From the NCBI RefSeq assembly GCF_949628215.1, contig NC_134282.1:14116723-14180722 (forward strand): DNA of 64,000 bases. The letters are read 5' to 3'. Below are positions 1-13,200 of the stretch, piece after piece. The notes below the pieces were generated by a model. That model made no database searches. It had not been told where the DNA came from and saw nothing but the letters and a program-made list of their open reading frames with translations. The stretch is from Phalacrocorax aristotelis. Taxonomy: Eukaryota > Chordata > Aves > Suliformes > Phalacrocoracidae. How positions within the stretch are numbered: the stretch's first letter is position 1; every line of letters begins with the position of its first letter. The translations under genes and the position numbers were made by a program.

Positions 1-3000
1 TGCTATCATTCTCCTCCTCGCTTACTATTTGTATACTCAGTAGGGCAGACCAAATTAATTAATAAAACAAGTTCTGGTTTCCAAGAAGCTGTAGTGTCTA
101 CAAAAAGATGCAATTACAGTAGAATAGCTCTTCACTTCCCATAATAGCAATAAAAATTTTAAAAAATCTAAATAACAAAATGCTTTTTCAAGAAGTTTTC
201 CAGCAAATTAAGAAGATTTTATGTAGCTACAAATTCTAATCAAAGTAGCAATTAAAAATCCGTTTTTTAAAACTCAGTTAAAAATCCAGCTTTGTTCTGG
301 AGTATGTAGATGTAAATTCGCTTGAGTGTAATACATACTGCATCCATTTGACAAGAGGGGGAGAACAACTGGCTTGGGTTCTGGGTTGCTTTTTTATTTT
401 AAGTTCAGATCAACATGACTGTTCTTTATGTTCCTATCTTTTGCTTTTACACCAGCAAAATTTTACACTGAATTCATGTCTGGTCCTCAAAATTTTATTT
501 TTACCTTGGCACAATTTTTTCAAGTCCTGTATGGAATGTAATTTCCTTCAAACATTTATGGAACTAAAAACACTGTACTTCAAAATGTGTGTAATAGAAA
601 TAAATTATAGTATTACTTCATAGCAAATTGAGAAAATTTAATTAAAACTTAAAATTAGAAATCATTTAATAAATAAATGTTCCTGTATTTCTTTTAACTG
701 GGACCTAAGAGAAGATATTTAAGTGAAAAATTAACTCCTTATAGTTAAATTTGACAAAGCTTCTGCTTTAGCAATTATACTTTTTTCAAACCTTTGATTT
801 AAGGCAGTTTATCAAAGATGCCTGCATGTCTTAATTGAACTTGCCATTTCAGTGAGAGTTTACATCTTCTAGTTTGTTTGCAATGTGTTTTCAATACACA
901 TGCAAAAGAGAGAGCTAAGCATATTTTACTATTAATGAAAAAATGTTTCTAAATATACATGGCATCCTCCCTCACCTGATAACAAGCCTCAAATTTAAGG
1001 CTTTGGTTCTTGTTTTTCTACTCACTGCTGATTGAATTATGTTTAGGATATATTTTTTTAAATATATTTAGAAATATGGTATTTTTTCTGATCAAACTAA
1101 GGTGTCTCTTCTCTATTCTTACTACTGCCAAGCATGTGATTTACACACAGTTTAATTATTCAGATGTTTATTATGTTCTACATAATGAAATTTGGACCCT
1201 CATATTTTCTTCCTACGTGCTCAGTGCAGGCTGCAATTATAGCCACAGATATCTGTTTATTTGATGAATTTTGCTTCTTCTGCATAGTTTGATAAATATG
1301 GAAATAAGTCAAAACCTACTTTATATACAGTAATTAAAGTGAAAAATCTAGTCATGATGCAAATCCTTAATTGGACTCCAGGAGAGATATGCAGAATTTC
1401 TCTTTAATAATATGGGATGACTGGGGACAGAAAAACAAAGCACACTAAAATATGGTTTAGAAGCACAATTAATCACAAAATAGAAAACAACCAATTTAGC
1501 ATAGCTCATTCAGTGACTCTCAAGGCTCAGGTAATGTTCTTTTAATCATCTGGCTCTAATATTAAGGTTGTGTCATGTGCAGCTGAAATAAAACACAATA
1601 TATGTGCTGATCTTCAGTATGAAACATGTTCTCTGGACTAATTTGTACACAGCCTTTTCACACTAAAATGTTCCGTCTACTTAATGACGTGTAAGTGAAT
1701 GATCAAAGCAATGTAAAATGGTTTTTAACTATTATTATTTAATGTACTAATTCATTAGCAGAAAGAAACCCTCTGAAGTTGGTTGCAGGGAATATGTTTT
1801 TATTGGCTATATATAATTCATTTTGTTGTTTTTTTTTTTTCATTTTATTAAGACAAAGTCATTATTTAGTCTGATGACGTTCCAAGGAAGAATATACTTG
1901 TAAAGAGGTATTAAATTGACAGGTTACAGCATAGCGCAGGTGGGGCTGAGATACAAGTCTCCAGGAAAGAGAAGACTCTACAAACTAAGGAAATAAATGT
2001 TTTCTTTCCAAGCTCTGAACATATATTGCTCTAATCAGCTAAAATTAACCATCACTGTCACTTAATTTGATTGTAAAAATATTATTCTCCATATAGCTTT
2101 GTGTAATATCCCATTAGGGGAATATGATCACGCTTTAATCAGAAGGTGTTGGATTTATCGTGCTAGTTTGTTTAAACTACAAATACAATTAATCTGCTTT
2201 TGCACGTCTCTTAAATAAGAAATACCAGAATGACACTTTTTCCTCCAAATGGATTATAGACATCAAGTAGGAGCCAGAGGTCATCCCCCCGCGCTGCCAT
2301 AATTATCGAAGCAAATATCTGCTTCAAACCCTAAAGCATTTTGTCGAGCATTCAGCCTGCCTGACCCAGCAACAGCCACGGACCGCACCGGAGGCCCTGT
2401 GCCTGGGACATGACCAGGAGGACCACTCTTCTGTTACCCAGATGTGCCCATTGGTAGAGACCATGACTGCAAGCTTCCATGCTGAGAGCAGCTGAAATTA
2501 GAGAGGCTTGATGTCCAGTATTCAAAATCACTGTTAAAACTCTTTCTAAGTCAGAATCCCAACTGTCTTTGACAGATAAAAGGAGTCCTATGCAATCTAG
2601 TTTCAGTGTAGTCTACTCTTGACCACCCTGAGATGACCTGGCACCTCTTCATGCACCTGCCGTAAAACTTAAAGGCTTCAGAAATTCTTTTCTTTGAAGT
2701 GTCCTAATAATAACAGTCTAACCTTTGATGTTTCTTCCTGTACCACATGCTTGAACTTCTTATAATCTAAAGTGTATAACCTTCAATAACTACACACAAA
2801 CCGGTTGCACATCTTGAGAACACAACACTGTAAACCTAATGCAAACTGTAGTAATGATGTTTTTATTTCATTTGTATTTAGCCCTTTACTTATATAGCAT
2901 CATAAACCTAAATGCTTACACATCAATTGGGCATTAACCATCCCAGCTGATTAGCGTGGAGCAGAATTCACCCTCCGCAGTCCAAAGACAGAAGAAATAA

Positions 3001-4140
3001 ACAAACTCATGCAAAATAAACTTTGTGTGCAAATACTCTAGTTTAGGAGAAGATCCTTTTCACACCGAAAAATCAGAGAGAAATTCTGTTTCCAATGGCT
3101 TGAGATCACATTCAGAGCATCTTTTTTGAATACATAAAAATTACCTGACCTGAAGAAGTCAGGGAAAGTTATTTTTAAAAACCATTCCTAGCCTGATCAT
3201 TACCTCAGGTTTCTGTAAGTTTTTACAGAGCCCGCTGAGAATGTCTGTCCAGCTCTGTTTTATGTTACTTCACAGATTTTTAATATTCAATAGTCCTTAT
3301 CCCGTGCAAATGTTTAGATCTAAAAAGAATTGTTTCTAGTCTCTATTTTTAACTTGTACATCGGGGATGAATTTTATCCAAGGCGTATCATTTATATAGC
3401 TCTGGAGAGAGAGAATACACATCCTCCATGTAGCTTCAGTTCTGCAAAGGCTCATGAACATGCTAAACTTCCCTTGCTGTAAGCCATTCTGCTGAAATTG
3501 TGAGCATCTGCCGAGTGCTGCTCCAGCATTATTTAAATTCCTGCCTTTCCAGTTAATCACTTTTTTGGGTGGTCATTTCCAGCTGACTATTTTTCACCTT
3601 ATGGTTTTTCAAAACTTCAGGGCATTAAGATCTAAATCTTACCCTTCGGTTGGAAATTTTTTAAGGTTGCTTTTGAGAACAGTGAGCTTTGGAGGAAAAT
3701 TAGTTAAGCTTCAATTATTATTCACATTTTAGGGTAATGTGTTTTTCCAGTTACTCAGAAGAAAAGCAAGGTTCTTTTTTCTTCATAATTAAGGCTAAGC
3801 TGGACATTTATTAAAAAAAAAAATCATCACTGAAGAGAAAAGACCTTCTAGGCAGACCAGTGAAAACAGTTCAGTCTGAACTGCCCGTGTGCATCAGGAA
3901 GAACACGTGGTTCTGGTTCTCTCTTCGGTTTGTTTTGTTATCAGATGTTTGCAGTGGGTCCATGCTGAGCCCAATTCAGCTGACCAAGGTTCAGTCCCTT
4001 TGGCTCCCACAGCGAGATTAGAATCCAGATTTATAAATTATCAAAATGAGAACAGTTACAGTTACACCAATGTAACTGGTCAAATAGCTACAATAGAATG
4101 GGAGAAGGTTTGGAGAAGGTTGACAAGTATGAAAAAAATC
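1..4140. other. AT-rich gene desert, no gene seen
   Basis: AT-rich, CpG-poor sequence with only short fortuitous open frames. The stretch at about 2,080-2,230 is non-repetitive with several homeodomain-type cores (CAATTAAT, TTTAATCAG) and could be a conserved element. No RNA gene or clear repeat was recognised in the rest. In vertebrates the region 3' of ZIC4 is a long desert reaching to the PLSCR genes, which fits. Confidence 0.6.
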
Positions 4141-4665
4141 AGTAACAGCCTCCAGACATGGAGGGGTTAAATAAACTAAGCCTCCTGGAACTGGAAAAAA
4201 AAATTCACTTAAATGACTAATGGAGACATAGTAAAGCTCCATAATAAAAAGAATTACGTGGTCAGGATATATGAGGAATTATTGTTCACTCTCTAGGAGA
4301 GCTGAGGGGCCATCAGATGAAACTTGTAAATGTCAAGTCCAGAAGAAAAATAGGGCATTCTTGATACACAGTGTGTAGCTAAGGTAAGGAACTCTTTTCA
4401 CTGGGAGAAACTAGGACTGCCAAAAATCTATATGGATTCAAAAAGCATCTGCAGAAATTCATGGAAAAGAAACGCAATAGGGCTAGTAAACAGAATCATG
4501 GCATCTCTACCGGAGGAAATCCCACAAGAAGCTTGGAGTGTAATTCTGAGAAGTATCACTGCACAGTTGCTCTTATATTCTTCCCTAGGCACCTGTTGAC
4601 AGCTATAGTCAAGCACAGGATATTGGGCCAGGTGGACCTTTAGCCTGGCCCAGTGCAGACACTCC
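4141..4665 (+). mobile_element. CR1-type LINE relic, 3' portion, sense orientation
   Basis: Successive segments match the remembered amniote CR1/L3 3' end in order. These are the GGGGCCATCAGATGAAACT block (about 4,308), the ATTCAAAAAG block (about 4,436), and the terminal GGGCCAGGTGGACCTTTAGC followed by CTGGCCCAGTGCAG (about 4,624-4,658). It is heavily diverged with no open frame, so it is an old, dead copy. The match is from memory; exact ends and subfamily are uncertain. Confidence 0.65.
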
Positions 4666-5069
4666 TGCAGGTTGAAGAAAACTGTACAGCTGTCTGACTC
4701 ATTTCAGTGTCTTCAACAATAAGGCAAGAGATGCAGACTGTAATGAGAATGAGAGAAGTCTGGAGAAATGGCATACTGATATACACAGAACAATTTGGCA
4801 TTGGTTTCTCAAAGACAATAATAATATATAGTGATGGAACCAGACAGTCCACCTAAAGATCTAGGTCAAAGTCTCCTACCTGGTTAAAACCCACCTGGAG
4901 GCAAAGAAAAATAGGTAAACGTCAAGTTATTCGTATCATTTTGTCACATTTGTCTGACTTTTAAATCACTAAGGAGCCTCTTAAATGAGTGTTCCTAAAG
5001 CAGAGTGAAAGCGTCAGCATTTGGTTATACAGTACATACTTTTGCCCCAGCCTCCAAAGCATTTCCCAG
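4666..5069. other. Interval between two CR1 relics, nothing identified
   Basis: Unremarkable AT-rich sequence with short fortuitous open frames; it could hold further, unrecognisable CR1 remains. Confidence 0.5.
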
Positions 5070-5410
5070 GTTTGCTCCATTTTGTTTTCACTGGTGATGT
5101 TTTTCTACTGTCAGAGGCTCCCAGAACTCAGTGCAGTATTGCAGGCACCATTTCACATAATAAAGGCATTAGCACCTCCTTGGTTTCTAAAAAGATATCT
5201 CTCCAGCCTGAAATTACTTTTGCCGCTGTATCACTTTACAAGCTCTTTTCTAATTTGCTACCCCCTATAATTCTAGGTATTTTTCAGTCTGACTGCTTTG
5301 TAAGTATCTCCTTCCATTATGTAAAGTGGTTTCTTTTCAGATTCTAGATTGTAGAGCTACTCAAAGTGAACAAAATTTTTTCACTTGCATTTTTCATTAT
5401 CATGTTGCAC
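5070..5410 (-). mobile_element. CR1-type LINE relic, antisense
   Basis: The plus strand carries CCCAGAACTCAGTGCAGTA (about 5,119), which resembles the CR1 antisense block CCCAGAACTGGACACAGTA. It is followed by diverged blocks resembling the 'corresponding CCCCTAGATC ... CCTTCCTAAGTG' part of the reverse-transcriptase 3' region. Highly decayed and short. Assignment is from pattern memory. Confidence 0.45.
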
Positions 5411-6544
5411 TTAAACCATTTCTTATGGGAACTTAATAATGTTCTGTAGCTGATTAGAGTTAAAAAGGTCTACATTCTTCTTTCAAATATGTACAAAAAG
5501 CTCCTATTGACTCGCTTCAATTAACTGAATGGATTTCAATTCAAGATCAAATTCATTCTTCGTCTAACACTACTGAAGTCTAGTGAGCCAAATATTGTGT
5601 GACACAGCTGAATTTCACATCCAAACCCAAAGCAATATTTCAATCCATTACATAGATGAATAAAACGGGAATACTCAACACTGACAATTGAGTGAAACAC
5701 ATATCCTGACCTATAGAGAAGTTTAGACTTGATTAGGTTGGTCCTTACTTCATATAACTATAAAATTCTACTCCTAGACCTCGTGATTACCACTGTGAAG
5801 TCCTGGAGTGGAGTCATATCAACAATAAATCTCCCTTAGGCTTCACCAGAGGTCAGGGTTTCCCTACACATCTGCAGAATAACAGCATTGTGTTTATTTG
5901 AAGAAATTTAAAAATAAAAATAAAGCAATTAGGAAGCTTTCCAAGGGCAAACAAGTCGAGCAGGAAGAGGAAAAAAAAATCAAAGAAAACAGGAAGCAAG
6001 GCAAAACTGTGAGTATTTACATCTCCTACATATGGAGTTTGGAAATCCAGGTGGTTTCTGTTTTCTTCCTATTTGCTTCAGATATTGAACTATCCAGATG
6101 TCAGTACAAAAATAACTTGAGAACTATAACATTTTAAAAGAAATCAAAAGTCATGCTTTGTCTATTCTACCCTTTAACTGACACTTTGTCACAAGCATAA
6201 TCAGTTAATACAGTAGTAGAAATAATTCACTTTTTTTACACTTTTGCTATTACAGTTTCCAGGGTTCAGCCTAACTTATAACGGAAGTCAGCTTGTTGAG
6301 TCAATGACTTCAGAGGGGTTTGATTTAGCTCCAAGTTAGGATGCCCTTTTTTTAGTAATACAGCCAGTATGTTTATATGAACAAATATGGTCACTCTCTC
6401 TCGGCCGATTGGCCAATTGACCAACTTTGGGACAAAGCGTGGTGGGTAAAACCAAGGCTTATCAACTGGAGTATCCTATTCCAACAGTGGCGAAGGCTGG
6501 GTGCCTGGGAAGGGAGGCCATGCACGCTGGGAAATGAATAGGAA
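5411..6544. other. AT-rich interval, nothing identified
   Basis: No gene, RNA or clear repeat. A lysine-rich short open frame at 5,898-6,137 reflects an A-rich stretch and is not considered a gene. Confidence 0.5.
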
Positions 6545-6815
6545 TAGTCTCTATTTCAGCCATTTGTTGCACAGAGACTTCCTGAACCACTTCCTGAACA
6601 CTGCAACCAGTGTTTCTAGCTCTCGATAGTGTTTTCTTCTATTAAATTGTCCCACCAGTTGTTCAACTCGTATAACATCTTAGCACCCTGCGGCAAAAAG
6701 TTTCACAACTTAGCTGCATACTTGGTGGAAAAGTATTTACTTTGGGTGACCTTGAACTATTAGCTGACCTCGCTTGAGCCCTTCCATTCTTGGATGTTAT
6801 AAGAAGAATATATGA
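6545..6815 (-). mobile_element. CR1-type LINE relic, antisense
   Basis: The ordered blocks AAGTTTCACAACTTAGCTGC, GGTGGAAAAGTATTTACTTT, GGGTGACCTTGAACTATTAG and GATGTTATAAGAAGAATA (about 6,698-6,812) parallel the antisense CR1/L3 3' region (…ccacaggttaactg…aagtacttcctttt…tgaccccttgttcttgt…ttatgagaaggagtaa). Old and broken. Confidence 0.55.
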
Positions 6816-9800
6816 ATAAATGTTAAGGTATTTTAATAGCTGGTGCTTGGTGATTTTATATGTATTTTCTCTTCTATAAAGGTGCCACTGTATGTCAATT
6901 ATTCAAGTCTTAAAAGAACATTCCAGACATACAGCTAGTATGAAATTGATAATATTGTGCTGATTAAATAAGCTGAATTAAGCTGTGAAGCACAGTATCA
7001 GCCAGTCAAGAAGTTGAAAGGAGCTGACATTCCTGTTTTAAACACTGGATTATACTAAAATTATCAAGCATTACTCTCAACACAACACTGAGGAGAAAAA
7101 GCAATACTTCTTCAGATGTAGCTCTGGGTTCAGGAGCCAAGAAACACCACCTGAGTGATATAATTTCCAACACAGGTGTCTGGTGAACACAGGGAATCAC
7201 CTCATCTGCTCATAGCAACCAATCTTGTTTAGAAATTGCACAGCCTATCTTAATATTTCAATGGCTTGAAGTTGTTCCACCAGGTCATGTTGAACTAATT
7301 CAATGTCACAATGACAAAACTTTTAAGCGCATAAATGTAAAGAGGCAAATAGTTGTTATGACTTTAAAAGCAAAAAGAAAATGGTATCCTTTCTCTACCA
7401 AGTAGAAATGAAAACACAGTCTTAGCTACTACAGGACTAGCCTTTTACAACAAAAACCTATTATCTAACAAGTCTCTCCTGCCAAGAGACAAAACCAGTA
7501 ATGTTGATATCTTTAAAGATTTTTTTCAATAAAATGTTTTTTTTCTGCAATTATGACTTCTACTCTTTTTTATTTCTACTATAGACTAGTCCTGGTTGAG
7601 ACACGATATAACTTGAAGTCACAACAAGATTCAGTAGCAACGTTTGCTACCACCAAACATGAGGCTTGGGGAACACAATGGGTCACACTACTAATTGATG
7701 GGGTTGCCTGCGATTTAACCTCCCACATCTTCTCATTTGCCCAAACCTAGACACATCATTTCAGTCATGTTCAGGTACGTTGGTGCCAAGCCAAATGAAT
7801 TAAGAACTCATCTGTGCCAGCTACAAATAAGAGAGCACTATATGCTATCTGTATACTGAAACTATATCTGCTTCCACAGCAATCCTGCCAATATCTTCAC
7901 ATACTCATTAAGCAAAAGGGCACCATGAAGAAAACAGAATTATCTACAGAAGTTAAGATTAGACTCACTGGAGCTTGTTGGAGACAGTCCTGATCATATA
8001 TTTTCACACAAGCAATGAACAATGCTTGGAAGAACTGAACAGATCCCTTCACAGGCAATGGAAGTGCTTTCCCTGGCCAGTAAGAGGAAATATTCAGAAT
8101 AGGTTCTTTGTCTGAAAAGAAGGACCTACTGTTTCTTGGAGGGAGTATATTAAAGTCTAGAAAATTAAAATACTAATTGTCTTTCCCCACTCCTTTCCAT
8201 GGCAAAAAAAAAAAATTTCTAACATTAAGAATTATGACGTTTAACACAGAACTCTTGTATAAGGAGAGGCAGATTATTTACTTGCTTTTGGGTTTAATAT
8301 TCAAGCAGAAAGAAGTCATCATCCATGTGAAATAATACAATTGTCTGAAAACTAAAAAGGTGGCATTACGTTAATATGTTCCATCTTAGTATATATTTGT
8401 CTAGACTATGTCAGATGTTTTTATCAAAATAAAATCAGTCCCAAGACCAAAAATGAAAATGTTGATCATGACTGTCACAAAAATGACTCATCTTTAGGAC
8501 TCAGCTCAGTTGGGGAACAAATGGGCTAATAGCTTAGAGAATGGTAGACTGCTGAGCTCTGTATTTGTGGTATGAGTTCATTCAACTGTACCTACTGTAA
8601 AAGTTTATGGTAGTTCCTGTGTGATTTGTATTCACTTGGAAGGGAGGACAAATTTGATCCACTAATTAAGGAGGTCTACAAAGTATTGTTATTGTTCTTA
8701 GAAGGATGTACCTGAATGCATATTTTCTACCTTTTCATTATTGTTATAAATTAAGACCTCAGAGGAGAATTTTAATGGGCTATTTCTGTCTGCTTTACAG
8801 GAGGTGACAGTATAACCAGAGGTACATAAAATAAAGATTGCAGAATGTAATGATTTTGATTAAAGCTTTGCTGAGTTGCTCAGCAGAGATGGGAAACTCA
8901 GACCATGAAGCCCTTATTAAAAATCCATACAGAACAGTCTGTACTAAGTTCTCAGTGTATTAGACTTAAAACAAAAATGAGTTTTACAGTTTTTCATGTC
9001 CACTGTAAAACCAGTGTTAGAATAGAGAAAAATTCCCAATCCACAGAGACAGTCTGAAAGAACTGAACACATCTGGGTGTGCTGCATTCCTATAGCACCT
9101 ACAGTATTTCAGAACTCTATTATCCAGAATTTAGGGAAAAAGAATTCTTTTTATAAAAATAAATATTTTCTATTGACAAAGAAGACCACAAACATTTCTT
9201 TAGAGCAAGAGAAGTAATTTTATTGGGCATAAACTGACATTCCTGCAACAGTAGTCTTGATTACTTTCCTGAATAACTACAGATCCCTTCTGAGACTTTT
9301 TTTAGTTTTCCCCTGTACATTTTGAATGCTTTTCCAGCTCTGAACCATGAAAGACACCCACAGACTGACACTGAAACCATTTGCAAAAGAAAACAAAAGT
9401 CCCTGATCTCTACACAGGGAAGTCTTAACTGAAGACTTCCCTTTTCTTGGTCTCCCTTCTCCTTTAAAATCTGTTCTCCATCTCCTTGAAGAGAAGGGGA
9501 TCCCATGCACGCTTGCCTACAGAATGGGTACAGATCCATATTTATCCTGCTTCCCATACATAGAGTTCATTAAGTTCTGCTCATGCACTACCTCATGCCT
9601 GAGAGGATAAGCCATTGTTTAATAGCTCACCATTCAAGTTGACTTCAAACAGTATATTCTACCAGCTGAGTTATAAATGGGGTTGAAGTACGCAATCAAG
9701 ATGAGAGACTTTCATCAGGCAATGAGTAAAATTATTCAAACTTGAAGCTATGGTAAAACAGTCTCAGAATTCAGCAGACCTAAAAGAATTGACACTATGT

Positions 9801-12594
9801 GAAGTCATAGAAAGCAATAACCCAGAGAATTTCTGTCATAAGTACTGCTGAACAGCAACCACAACAAAATCAGAAGGGATGTCCTTCAAAGCGTAGGTGA
9901 GTGAAGTAGGAGGAGGAGTGGTACTTTTAGAGGTATCACTTACAACTAGTAGTATGCTGAGGCTCTTAAGACTGTGCTTCCTTAGAGACAGAAATACATA
10001 TTCAAGAATAATTTTAAACTACAACTTTCATACCCCAATCACTTACTTTCCCTTCCTGGATCCTAAACTAGGAAATCAACTGCTGTTGTTTATTCTCCAG
10101 ACTTCTTTCCAGATTCCCAAACTGTCTTCTACATACAGTCCAACACCAACACAAAAGACATGGTTTTAGCTATAGCTAGGAAAGGAGGATTGACTGGCTT
10201 ACCTCTTGAGGTCAAGTCCTATAGCTTTATAATCCCATTCCTTAAGGGAAGTTCCTTAAGGAACTTCCTATCAAAGCTACTGTTCCAGTAGAAAGCTACG
10301 TCCCCAGGCAGTAGCAGGTCAGAATCTTACTGCAGAGAATACTTCTGCAAAATTATAAACATGTTTCTGAACCTTGGACCCAGATCCAAACAACATAAAT
10401 AACCTAAAACAAGACTTAAACAGAATGTAAACACCCACAAGTCAAGAGCTGTAGAAACCTCTACAGAGCTGCTATCAAGTGCTCCATCTTGTACATTTTT
10501 TCCGTAACTTTAAAAAAAAGTAATAAATTATTTGAAAAGTCTCTGTCTGAACATGCACAAAACTTCCTTGTGTTTTCACCTAATGACAAGCAGTTTGGCA
10601 CCACTCCCATTCTTAAGTCCAGTGGAGATACTGAAACCAGTCATTCCTCTCCCAGCGAGGGGAGCTGGCATTTGCAGAGCACAAGTGAACCATGCTTGAG
10701 CCCTCCACAACCTCCAGTGACTGCAGTGGCTTGATTTCAACACACAGCTAGAGAAAGAGTCTATCTGGGCCTCTCAGGAGACAACATACTAGAAGACACT
10801 CAGCCAGAAAGCTGAAGAGGTCAAGTTCAAATCCTACCTGCCAAGAGTTGGAAGCCTGGTAAGCAGAGGACATGCAAACAGCCTACGTACAACCCCCTCT
10901 GAACTGTGATATTCTCAACATTTTTGCTGAAGATGCACCACCAGTGAGAAAAGAACATGAACATTTATTAGAAAGTAAAAAAGAACCCAAAAGGGAGCCC
11001 AAGACTAGAAGCAGTTAGGGAGCCTAGCGGTTAGGACACCTTCTAGGGAAGTGAATGTCCTTTAACATTAAGGACACTTACTGGAGAAAATAAAGGAACA
11101 ATCCTATTTGCAAGAAAAAGCAGAGCTGGCCACCTGCAGGATGTGGCTAGTTGGCTTCAGTTGACTAGTAAAGGACTATCCTGCACTGGAGCCAGCTGGA
11201 TTTTCATCACTGAAATATGAATGCTATTGAGTGTGTGGCTGATGATATGCTAATATTAAAGGCTGATTTTTCCCCTCTTCATCATGTTCCCCTTACAGGG
11301 TAAGTGCACATATCCTATCCCATTTTAATGGAATAAAGATGTTTTTGAAAGATAAATACATTAATGGCACCTAAGATTAGGTTTCTGATTGAAATTTAGA
11401 AGCTTCAGGAGAAGCTTAGGGCTAAAGGGCGTTTTGTACATGAAAAAGTCTTCCTCCTTTGGCCAGCTAGTCCAAGCAGTGAGTTTGCCTGATGAACGGT
11501 CAGTACACTCTCCTCAGAATACAGACAGCATGTGGTTGAAGAGTCCCTGTCTCTCTCTCTTCCCCTGCCGAAGAGCAAGCAGATATCCAGAATCTACTGC
11601 TGAGACATGATATTTTCCTTTTAGAATAATTCATCAGGAATTAAGGTAGATCTTTAATCTTCACCAACACAGGCTTTATAACCAGTCCTTATCTTCCACA
11701 ACGTTCTTAAAGTCACCAATACACAACAGCAGAGTAAGTCTTAATGTATTTCATAAGGAAATCCTATTTCTGTAGTGGAAATTTCCTTTCTTTTTAAAAG
11801 CCACTTCTTGGGCTTCCATTCAAATATATACAAGCAAGTTCTCTGTGAACCTGCAAGTATATCACAACACTGATTTTAATAGCCACAGGAATGTTTTTCC
11901 CTTTTATAACTTTTTTTTTTACATTAATGTGTGTTTCAGCTGAAAATCAAAGTAATGAGACTAAGAAGAGCCAATGCTATAATCTGTTGGAGCTTTATTT
12001 CCCATTCCCATCTTTTCTTTTTTCACTTTTCCCACTATGCCCCCTATCAGAATACAGAAGAGGGAGTTCCTGGCTGCAGAGGTGGACGAGGGATGCAGGC
12101 TGACTGCGCAAAGGGTAGCAACATGAGACAGTAAATTACAGATGCTGTAAAGCACCACAGTGCTGGTTTACACGAAAACATTTGGGGGTGAGGAAGGCAG
12201 TGATGAAGCCATGCTAGCTTTTTTGTTTGTTTATTTTAGGAAAAGTAAGAAAAATATGGCAGTGTAAATTTATAATTGAAAAAAAATCTGGTAAAAGCAG
12301 CTTCAGTAGAAGATGTATCAACTCTCTGTAGAGAGGGGAGACAGACACCATTCTTGGTCCATGTCTTAATTCCCAGCCAGAAAAGTGTATTGCATGCTGA
12401 GGATCAGATACAGTCCCCCTACTCTACAGAAACATCTCTTTGCTGCATTGCATCCGTGTTTGGCTGACATTGCCATAGGACAGAACCCCATGAACAGAGA
12501 GTTGAGGAGTAGGGCAAGAGACTAGGCCAGCCCCAGAGCAGGCCTCTGTCTCCAAATGTCCTCCAAATAACAGAAGTCTGACTTGGTTTTTCAA
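6816..12594. other. AT-rich gene desert, no gene seen
   Basis: Moderately AT-rich with sparse CpG. Only short unconvincing open frames occur. A perfect 22-bp palindrome is present at 10,247-10,268. Isolated tRNA-box-like strings near 10,820 and 11,022 do not form a SINE. Nothing else could be recognised. Confidence 0.55.
10247..10268. repeat. Perfect 22-bp palindrome
   Basis: GGAAGTTCCTT is followed directly by its reverse complement, centred on CCTTAAGG. A partial direct copy (TTCCTTAAGGGAA) lies immediately to the left at 10,238-10,250, so TTCCTTAAGG occurs twice in 31 bp. Confidence 0.9.
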
Positions 12595-13200
12595 ATTTCC
12601 ATCAAGGAGGTTTCTACACATATCCTGATAGGCTGTTCCCTGTTTCACCATCCCAGCAGCTAGAAATTGTTCCTTAATATCCAGCCTAATCTTTCCATCC
12701 TGTAAATATCAGCCAATTTTGAGTAACAGCTACACAGAAATAAACAAAGAATGGCCTTTTTTTTGTTACAACCTTACCGTCCCAAAACACCAATGAGGTC
12801 TCTCATTCTCCTCTTTTTAATATTAAAGAAAGCAAATTATTACAGCCTTTCATTGTAGGTGACATTTGCTAAGTCTGCTTTTGCTTGCTGTTCTCTGGAT
12901 TCCCACGAGTTTACTTCCTGCTCTCTTAGCATGGCCAACCAGGGCTGGACGCCATGCAGCAGCCACCTTCCCTTGCTCACAGACACATTGCCTGCTAGAA
13001 ACATTGGATCACACTGGGATGGCAGCTTCATTTGCTTCACTTTTTGCAGCATCATTGCATTGTTTTATGTTTTGACCGAGCCCCCTTGAAATTTGCAGAC
13101 CCTTTTCTGCAGTCCTCATAACCAGGCAGACATTTTTAGCGTGTGCATGCCCTGACTTCTTCTGAAGGGCAGCACTCTACACTTGTCCTCAAAATGAGAT
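12595..13200 (-). mobile_element. CR1-type LINE relic, antisense (about 600 bp)
   Basis: Blocks in order include CTGTTCCCTGTTTCACCATC with AGAAATTGTTCCTTAATATC and CAGCCTAATCTTTCC (about 12,630-12,697; compare the CR1 antisense 'gttaggaagttcttcctaatgtccagcctaaatct'). Later comes GGGCAGCACTCTACACTTGT plus CCTCAAAATGAGAT (about 13,166-13,199; compare 'caggactctgcacttgtccttgttgaacttcatgag'). The intervening sequence is poorly matched; one broken copy or two fragments is possible. Confidence 0.5.

Noticed and set aside
10815..11045. tRNA-like SINE: GTTCAAATCC near 10,825 and GCCTAGCGGTTAGGACACC at 11,022
   Set aside because: The B-box-like string precedes the A-box-like string at the wrong distance, no tail or second half is present, and no folded tRNA can be drawn.
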